Shown one piece after another: positions 57,046-64,000 of a stretch of 64,000 bases of DNA. The translations under genes and the position numbers were made by a program. This stretch comes from Nannochloropsis oceanica (taxonomy: Eukaryota > Sar > Eustigmatophyceae > Eustigmatales > Monodopsidaceae): the NCBI GenBank assembly GCA_004519485.1, contig CP038128.1, positions 124,001-188,000 of the forward strand, given 5' to 3'. Positions within the stretch are counted from its first letter, which is position 1; each line of letters starts with the position of its first letter. The notes below the pieces were generated by a model. It saw only the letters and a program-made list of their open reading frames with translations, was not told where the DNA came from and did not search any database.

Positions 57046-58513
57046 CTAACAGGCCTTGGAAAAATCAATTGTGATGTGACTGGCCTTGGGCACATGCTGG
57101 CGGTAGCGCACCTGTTGATGAAAGAAAGTGTGCGGGTGCGAGTGCTGAATGACAGGACACGAATATAAACAATGGGCCGTCACATAAAGGAGCTTCCTAA
57201 CCTTCGCTGGGGCTCATCCTGACAATTGTAAACGCTGAAGAAGGAGGACAAAAAAAGGACACCCTTAAGCACTTACCCCAGCCAAGTCAAATAAACGGCG
57301 CGAGGCAACCATGATGGCATCATCGTGGTACTTGTCTGAGACATATATCACGTCCTTGACCCCGCTTTGGATAATGAGCTTTGCACACTCGTTACAGGGG
57401 AAGAGGGCCACATACATACGACATCCTAAGCAGGAGGAGGAGAGAAAAGGAAAGGAAGGGAGGAAGCAGGGATGAAAAAGGGGAGAACGTTAGTAAACAA
57501 GAGGGAGTTCGGAGGCGTCTGTTTTCCCGAAAGGGAAGCCTGCACAGACGATTGACCAGAAAGCAAAATAAACAAACAAATGGGAATAAACCAAGCGTCA
57601 AACTCATGCCTCCTTCCGATGTCTTCTCTCTACCTCCCCTCCCTCCCCTGCTCCCTCACTGCCCCTCCTACCATGCAACGGCGCAATGTTCCTATTCAGG
57701 ATAGCATTCATCTCGGCGTGGCACACGTAGGCGTATTTGGTGTCCAAGAAACCTCCTTCCCCATGCCGAGCCCAGGGGAGGGAGTCATCGCTGCAGCCGC
57801 GTGGGAAGCCATTATAGCCTGTGAGTGTGTGTGTGTGAGTGTGTGGGAATTGTGGGAAGGGAGAGAAAGATAGTGGCACTTAGCGAGATATATGACACAT
57901 ACAGTGGATGACATAAAAACAGGAAAAATAGTGCCTGTGCACATCTTTCCACCGCATAACTTCTTCCCTTTCATACTGCTTTCCGTATATCCCTCCATCC
58001 CTCCCTTCCCCCCCCCCCTCCCCCCTCCATCCCTCCCTCCCTTTCCATCAATGTACCAATGCCCACGATTTTATTCTCCGTGTCTACGAGACACGCGCCC
58101 ACCTGCGTCGAAGGATCCTTAGACCTCATCGCAGACAAGAATGCCACACCCATGAAGTAATCGTCCCAAGAGATGTAATCTTCTCGCTTGGACACAGTTG
58201 TTGCTGTTGTTGTTGCTGGTGCTACCGCTGGTGCTGAACGTGTTGGTACCGTAGTAGTTGCAGTCGTAGTAGTAGTAGTAAGGGAGGCCATCTTCACCTG
58301 CAGCGTTGTCTCGCAAATTCCTTTTTTGCTTGGAGTGGCAATCGAATCATTGCCATAGGCAGCGACGGCCGCACGCCCTGCTTCTGTTGCGGGTGTTGCG
58401 GCGGTAACGGAGGAGGGGGAGAGCAATGTCTTACCGCTGGGACTGGCGATGCCCAAGGCGGAGGGGGCGTTGTGATGGTGTCCCTGACTGGGGTTGCTGG
58501 AAGGACCGTCCAT
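57046..58513 (-). CDS. DCTD: dCMP deaminase (deoxycytidylate deaminase)
   Basis: Exons 58513-58057, 57818-57672, 57425-57277 and 57111-57046 give 272 aa. The enzyme converts dCMP to dUMP for thymidylate synthesis and binds zinc. Signatures: [24 protein letters not shown] at the start of the deaminase domain, [15 protein letters not shown] (zinc His and catalytic Glu near 186-188), and [16 protein letters not shown] (zinc Cys pair near 212-215). The N-terminal 115 residues are low-complexity Ser/Thr/Ala and not conserved. The frame stays open upstream of the chosen ATG to 58753, coding a hydrophobic stretch ([13 protein letters not shown]) that looks like a signal segment. It begins with GTG in this frame, so a further upstream exon could add a targeted N-terminus. 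It is divergent from the amidohydrolase gene. Confidence 0.92.
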
Positions 58514-59110
58514 GGTTGGTTGTGCTTTCGATGAAGGACTGCTGGTGCCCCTTTTGCGTTTTTTCGTGTTCTTGCTATTGCTTTTGGTGCCGGACTTGCC
58601 TCGAGGTAGTAGTGGGGATGGTGGGGTGGATTTCGGCGAACCTCCCCAAGGGGCCGGCAAGGAGGGATGTGAGGGAGAGGCGCGTGTAGTGAAGGTTATG
58701 TAGGCAAATATAAGAAGGATTAAAAGGACAGACGGACGACAGGAGGGTCGCACAGTATAAATCGAAGCGAAGGAGGACGCCGTGGTGGAAGATGTGGAGA
58801 CGGGTTACGTGTGGGGAGGTTGGGCCAGGCACGTCGAGGACGAGAACGAGGGCGTCAAAAAAGAGAGCTAGTGCCTGTGATTGTTTGGGTACGTGTACGT
58901 GTTTGTTTTGGTGGATTGGTAGGGAGGGCAAGAGCATGGAATCCGGCGATAGACTTAAAGCAAATTAGAGGCAAGTGGCGAAGCAAGGCTATGTCCAACC
59001 CAGAGCTAACCCTCCACGCTTTACCAAGATACACACAACACAGGTGAATACACGGAGGAGTGAGGAAAAAAAGAGCGTGTCCAGATAAGTTGCATCCAGG
59101 ACAACGCTCA
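58514..59110. promoter_or_regulatory. Divergent region between dCMP deaminase and amidohydrolase genes
   Basis: 597 bp between the chosen starts. The minus frame remains open to 58753, so the deaminase 5' end may extend into it. No specific element recognised. Confidence 0.45.
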
Positions 59111-61033
59111 ATGCCGCAGCGCTTTGGCAGGAGAAGCAAACGTCTACGCCCCTTCCCCAACGTTGCCTCTTACCCCACCCAAGGCATTGCCTTGTGCCTT
59201 TTCATGTTGGTGCTGAGCCACCTTAGCACCACCGCCAAAGCCTTCCAATTACGCACGTCTTTATCATCTTCTAAATTCAGCCATCGTCTTCGACGAGTAC
59301 AGTACGTGAAAATGGCCTCCTCGTCGTCGTCCTCCTTCTCCACTCCAGCACCGAGCAGCAGAAGTAGCGACGAGGGAACTTTTCCCTATCGGCTCATCGA
59401 CTCCCACCACCACGTCTGGACGGATGGTGAGGAACCTTTCCCGTACGCCAACGGCCAGAGTGCTCCACCAGGTCTGCAAGACAGCGGGTACGTGAGAAAC
59501 ACAGAGACGCTCTAATGCGCTCCCCCATCATTTTTTTCATTTCTTCTCACATCTTCGCTTTGCACACAACACCTGACGACAGGACGGCGGAGAAATTTCT
59601 GACACTGGCAGCCGCTGCAGGTGTAGAGCGTTCTTTGATCGTACAGCCAATCCTTTACCTGTACGATCATTCATGTACGTACTCGATCACCCTCCCTCTT
59701 TCCCTCCCTCCCTCCCTCCCTCTCCCTCTCCTCCCTTTATCCCCTCCTCTCCCTCTGGCCCACATTTCTTCACCTCCTCCACCTTTATCTCTTTCTTCTA
59801 TCATTTAGACGTTCGCTCGGTTCTACAGGCCCACCCTGGCAAGTTTGAAGGTATGCTCAACGCCAACCCTACCCTCTCTCCCGAGGCAGCAGCAGCAGCC
59901 ATCGTGCGGCTGCACGGGGAAGGGTTTAAGTCTATTCGATTCAATCCCTATATATGGCCAGCTGGGGAAAAGGTAGGCGCATGGAAAGGAAGGAAGGAAG
60001 CAAAGAAGGAGGGAGGGAGGGAGGAAGGGAGTGACGAATGCGAGATGCTAATTCCTAATTTTCACTGTCTCCTCTTTTCCTCTACCTCCCCGCCTACCTC
60101 GCTGCCTCCGTTCCTCCTTTCCTCCTTCCCTTTTTTGAGATGGACAATGACGTTGGCAGGGCCATGTTCGCCGAAGCTGGTCGCCTTGGGATGCCTGTAG
60201 GGTTGATGCTCTTCAAAGGGCTGCACCTCCACCTCCCGGAAGTCAACGCCCTCCTCTCCCTCCCCCGCTCCCTCCATCCCCCCCCCCCTGTGATTCTTGA
60301 TCATTGGGGTTTTTTCCATCAAGATGGAAGGGACGTACCAGAGGCATGGGATGCCCTGCTCTCCCTCGCGCAGTACTCGCACGTGACGGTGAAAATTTCG
60401 GCCTTTTTCCGGGTATCGTCGCAGCCGTGGCCTTTCCATGATTTGGCGCCACGATTGGAGGAGCTTGTGAGGGTATTTGGAAGTGAGAGGCTGATGTGGG
60501 GGAGGTGAGGAAAGGATTTAAAAGGGAGGAAGAGAGGGAGGGAGGGAGGGAGGAAGGGAAGGAAGGAGGGAGGGAGGGAGGGAGGGAGAAAGGGAGGCGG
60601 AAGGTACAGCCCTGAGACGAGGGGATGGGGTAATCGAATCAGGTCGTAGGCGTAGACCCGCCTTGTGTAGAATGGCACGATAAACACCCATAGATTCATA
60701 AAAAGTGACGGTGGTTTTCTTCCATTTCCTTCCCTCTGCCAACCTCGTCCTGTCCATTCATCGCCCTTATTTGGAGGAGCTGTTGAACGCACACCCCACA
60801 ACACAAATCCTTATAAATAAATGCCCTCACCCACCCACTCATGCACCCTCCCTGGCACATACATCTCCTTCCACAGCGATTTTCCCTATGTGACAACGAT
60901 GGGAGGAGGCTACGCGAAAGCACCCAGGACCGTGCTGGAATGGCGACAGGCCGGCCTGCTGCCCTCTCTGACAGAGAGGGATTATCAAAACCTGTTCAGC
61001 GGTACTTACTTGAAGGTATTTGGGGGCCAATAG
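59111..61033 (+). CDS. Amidohydrolase-2 family metal-dependent hydrolase, plastid leader
   Basis: Exons 59111-59487, 59583-59674, 59809-59972, 60140-60504 and 60877-61033 (384 aa); every join is in frame and GT-AG. The TIM-barrel amidohydrolase-related fold is shown by IDSHHHVW near 97 (first metal-binding histidines), FKSIRFNPY, GLPVG-like strand RLGMPVGLMLFKG, VILDHWGFF, VTVKISAFF, RLMWGSDFP (catalytic Asp) and the C-terminal NLFSGTYLKVF. Members hydrolyse lactones or decarboxylate aromatic acids; the reaction here is not known. The leader has a hydrophobic segment (GIALCLFMLVLSHL) ending TAKAFQLR, an ASAF-like plastid signature, followed by Ser-rich residues, so plastid import is inferred. 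Introns 2 and 4 contain CCCT or GGGA runs. Confidence 0.9.
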
Positions 61034-61710
61034 ATACAGAGAGGAGGGAGGCAGTAGAAAGAGAGATGTAGGTATCTAAAAAGAAGGAAAAGGAGTGTGA
61101 GTGTGAAGGAGCAAGCAAGCATACGTCGAAAAAGGAGGAGAGCGAGGAGGAAGCAGACTGAGAGACGACAAGGAATTTTGTGATTCGGGCCCACATGTCA
61201 TGTGGTCTGTGCGATCTCACGGGACAGGCAGCAGGGTGCCATCACCATCGCCGCACCCCGCGGTCCACTAACGAGAGGCAGGTGTACGAGACCAGTACAC
61301 ACTTCAGGTCTGCTAAATACTTAGATCATCACCCCCCTCCCTCTCCCTCCTTTCGGACTCATCCACCTCCTGGACACTGACGCCTTTGTCGTGCATAGCC
61401 GTGAAGGAAAGGAGAAAGAGGAAAGAAATGACAGACTAAGCGTAGAGAGAGAGGTGAGGGGGGCAAGGAAGAAAAAACAGGAGATATATGATGGACGCCA
61501 AGCGAACCTTTGCAGACAGTGACATCCATTGCATTTCTTTCCATTTATTATTCTTTTTTGCCTCGTTAATTTCTCTCTCCTTACTCCTCGTTTCTCTCAC
61601 CTCTCCCTATTCCTGCACCTAATGAAAACATACTTCCTCCCTTTACCTCCCTCCCTCCCTCCCTCCCTCCCTCCCTCCCTCCCTCCCTCCAATCCCCCCC
61701 ACTTGATCCC
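61034..61710. other. Convergent 3' region, amidohydrolase and HisRS genes
   Basis: 677 bp. Includes an AGAGA/GGAA-rich part at 61040-61160, T/C-rich DNA at 61530-61620 and a (CCCT)n run at about 61648-61690, just past the HisRS stop. No coding motif. Confidence 0.6.
61648..61690. repeat. (CCCT)n tetranucleotide repeat
   Basis: About ten uninterrupted CCCT units immediately 3' of the HisRS stop codon (on its template side). Same unit as the introns of that gene. Confidence 0.9.
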
Positions 61711-63792
61711 TTACACCCCCGACACCCCCTCCGGAATCGGAACAAACCTCGCTCCCTTGCTGATCAAATTGGCCGCCATGTCCTCCTCCTTCACCTCCTC
61801 CTCGCTCTCCTCTTGAGGCCTGCTCGGGTCCTTGACCTTGACCACCCCCTTCTTCCTCTCATCCCCTCCCACGATCACCAAAAACGGAATGCCGTTCTCG
61901 TGCGCATGCTCCATCTGCTTCTTCAGCTTGGGATTCTCCTGCGGGAGGTACTCGGCGGGAATCCCCGCGGTCCACAATTGCCTTGCCAGGCGCATCCGAT
62001 GAGGGAGCATGCCGGCGCCGATCGTCGCCACCAGGACCTCCACAAAAGGAGACCGACGGCGAGGGTGGCTTGTGGACCCAGCCCCGTCCTCCCTGACACC
62101 CTCCTGCTCCTTCGCCTTGAGGGCTTTGAGGCGGTTGGCTTCCATGATGGCCAGGACGCGCTCAATGCCAATGCTGACCCCCACGCAGGGGGTCTCGGTC
62201 CCACTAACGGAAAACATGCCCACTGGGGGAGGGAGGGAGGGAGGGAGGGAAAGATGAATTGATTAGTGGGTGAGGGTAGGGAGGCAAAGGTGAGTGGGAA
62301 GGAGGAGAGCTTGATTTGATTAATGAAAGGGGGAGGGGGGGGGGAAAGGGGGAGGGAGGGAGAGAGGGAGGGAGGGAGGGCTTACCGAGGTTGTCGTAGC
62401 GCCCACCGGCAGCAATAGAACCGACGATGGATTCCTTGTCTGTGAGGACTGCCTCGTAGATCACGCCTGAAGGAGAGAGGGAGGGAGGGAGGGAGGGAGG
62501 GAGGGAGGGATGCGTGACGTTGCTTTAATGAAGTAGCAGGCGCAAGAGAATGAGGGGAGGGAGGGAGGAGGGAGGGAGGGAGGGAGGGAGGGAGGGAGGG
62601 AGGGAGGGAGGGAGAAATCAAGAAGGAAACACCTACCGGTGTAGTAATCCAGGCCCCGGGCCAGGGATAGATCGAACGAGATGGCGTGTAGGCTGCCCAT
62701 CGCCTCCAAATACCCGAACAGCGTCTCCATCTCCGCCAGTGCTGCCACGGCGACTGCATGTCCTTGGAAGACGTCTTGGGCGAGCAACAGCGCGTGCAGC
62801 TCTTTAGGCGCGCCCTTGAAGGTGACGAAGGTGCCTATTCGATCAGCGACGGCGGGGTGCAGGCCTGTGGAGAGGGAGGGAGGGAGGATGGTGAGTGGAT
62901 GCCACGGGCATCAATAGGACAAGTCACCGTCATCCTTCCCTCTCTCCCTCGGTCCCTTCCTCCCTCCCTCCCTAGGTCGCTCCCTCCCATGGTCCCTCCC
63001 TCCTCACCCTTCTCCTCCGTCATCTCCTTCTTGACCGTCTCCCAGCTCTCCTTGTCCAGCTTATCCACGGCCGAGCAAATCGTTCGGAACTTCTCCGCGG
63101 GCACTCCACAGATCTCAAAGACACTGGAGGAGGAGGGAGGGAGGGAGGGACGAAAAGGAGGAGAGAGAAGGGGGTGAAAATGGGGCTGTCTACCTTTCGC
63201 CACTGAATGCTCACAGCTGTTCCTCCCCCCTCCCTCCCCCCCTCCCTCCCCCCCTCCATTACCTATCCAAAATCTTGCGATGATTAATCTTGATGCAAAA
63301 GCCCCCGATGGGCAATGCGCTCAAAATCTCAACAGCGACGGTCAGAACCTCCGCATCGGGAACCATGGGAGGATAGGTACCTGGGAAGGGAGGGAGGGAG
63401 GGAGGGAAGACCACGTGTAAAGTGATGCTCAAGGAGCAAGGGGGAGGGGGAGGGAAGGAGGGAGAGAGGGAGGGAAGGAGGACGTACCGGCTATGTCGAA
63501 ATCACATTGATAAAACTCGCGGAAGCGACCGCGGGCCATGGCCGGATTGTCCCGGCGGTAGACCTGGTAGGGAGGGAGGGAAGGAGGGAGGGAAGGAGGG
63601 AAAAGGTGAGTCGAGAGGAGGAGGCATGGAAGCAAGGAGGGAGGGAGGGACCGACGGAAGGAGGGGATGGAGGGATGGGAGCGCGGCTTGCCTTGGCGAT
63701 GTGGTAGCGCTTGATGTTGCCCGGGTTGTACATGGCCAAATACCGCGCAAAGGGCACCGTCAGGTCGTACCGGAGGGAGAGAAGCTCGCCGC
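61711..63792 (-). CDS. HARS: Histidyl-tRNA synthetase, 3' part (runs off right edge)
   Basis: Visible exons in coding order: 63792-63692, 63563-63488, 63380-63263, 63123-63008, 62864-62637, 62466-62386 and 62222-61711. The first begins at an acceptor with [21 protein letters not shown], so the N-terminal exons lie beyond the window. A class II synthetase: motif 2 is [15 protein letters not shown], the histidine-specific motifs are GLDYYTG and GGRYDNL, and [12 protein letters not shown] is motif 3. The C-terminal anticodon-binding domain ([34 protein letters not shown]) is complete, ending at the stop at 61711. It follows the eukaryotic cytosolic type; compartment cannot be judged without the N-terminus. 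The donor at 63691 is GC (AAG then GCAAGC), a GC-AG intron. All seven introns or flanks carry GGGA/CCCT runs. Confidence 0.94.
62476..62510. repeat. (GGGA)n repeat in a HisRS intron
   Basis: About eight to nine GGGA units on the plus strand (TCCC on the sense strand) directly upstream of the acceptor at 62467. Confidence 0.88.
62554..62614. repeat. (GGGA)n repeat in the same HisRS intron
   Basis: About fifteen GGGA units with one GGA slip, in the intron between exons 62637-62864 and 62386-62466. It is the longest such run in the window. Confidence 0.9.
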
Positions 63793-64000
63793 CTGAGGAG
63801 AAGGAGTGAAAGCAAGGGAGGAGGGGAGGAATGGAGAAAGAAAGGAAGGAAGGGAGGGAGGGAGGGAGGGAAGAAAGGGAAGCACGGGGAGATCGGATGA
63901 GAGGTGTATGTTGTAATCATGTGGATGGACGGCCTTTCTCATTTGTTGAAACGCGATGTGAAAGAGACCCAAAATTGAGCACTTCTTCTAAATATATATT
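63793..64000 (-). other. HisRS intron running off the window
   Basis: Upstream of the acceptor that precedes the 63692-63792 exon. It contains a GGGA run at about 63848-63872. A minus frame with [14 protein letters not shown] reads through it but does not match the expected preceding HisRS segment, so it is treated as intron. Confidence 0.55.

Overview
This is a compact, intron-bearing nuclear segment of a unicellular stramenopile alga, most likely a eustigmatophyte (Nannochloropsis/Microchloropsis). The reasons are: an ELO-type elongase whose sequence I recognise from that group; several N-terminal signal peptides followed by an Ala/Ser-Phe motif, as in heterokont plastid pre-proteins; genes packed 0.2-1.2 kb apart on both strands; short introns full of (CCCT)n or (GGGA)n tetranucleotide runs; and mixed housekeeping, photosynthetic and lipid functions with no operons. 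I modelled 23 protein-coding genes. Exon joins were checked by reading frame across each GT-AG (twice GC-AG) intron. I saw no tRNA, rRNA, CRISPR, transposon or virus-like element.

Layout, left to right. 0.6-2.6 kb: a two-domain chromate-type transporter (minus). 3.8-4.7 kb: an unknown basic Ser/Pro-rich protein (plus). 5.5-7.3 kb: fatty-acid elongase (plus). 8.3-10.8 kb: a plastid-type carotenoid cleavage dioxygenase (minus), divergent from an NSUN RNA m5C methyltransferase (plus, 11.0-13.0 kb). 14.0-21.6 kb: a giant 2463-residue enzyme (plus) joining a fatty-acyl-AMP-ligase domain, a carrier domain, a membrane-embedded region with three beta-helix modules and a terminal NAD(P) reductase. 22.6-24.1 kb: plastid SDR39U1-like protein (minus). 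25.1-27.1 kb: D-lactate dehydrogenase (minus, 8 exons). 28.1-30.0 kb: FAD/NAD(P) oxidoreductase (plus). 30.5-31.1 kb: unknown Cys/His-motif protein (plus). 31.3-33.1 kb: SAP/J-domain protein (minus), divergent from splicing factor CDC40/PRP17 (33.7-35.6 kb, plus).

36.2-37.6 kb: a seven-exon lysine-rich H1-like protein (plus). 38.7-39.7 kb: thylakoid-lumen PsbQ/Psb31-like protein (plus). 40.0-42.6 kb: ALG9 mannosyltransferase (minus), divergent from an organellar-type TrpRS (43.1-44.9 kb, plus). 45.2-46.1 kb: SUMO (minus), divergent from ORC4 (47.5-49.4 kb, plus). 50.0-51.0 kb: plastid-type PEP-mutase/isocitrate-lyase family enzyme (plus). 52.2-56.4 kb: tandem-MYND protein (minus). 57.0-58.5 kb: dCMP deaminase (minus), divergent from an amidohydrolase (59.1-61.0 kb, plus). 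61.7-63.8 kb: the 3' part of histidyl-tRNA synthetase (minus), cut by the right edge.

The genes do not form one pathway. Themes are plastid metabolism (dioxygenase, SDR, PsbQ-like, PEP mutase, amidohydrolase, perhaps TrpRS), lipid chemistry (elongase and the giant acyl-activating/reducing enzyme) and core nuclear functions (ORC4, SUMO, PRP17, NSUN, H1-like). Seven divergent pairs probably share promoters. The strongest candidate for an undescribed system is the giant fusion enzyme at 14.0-21.6 kb.
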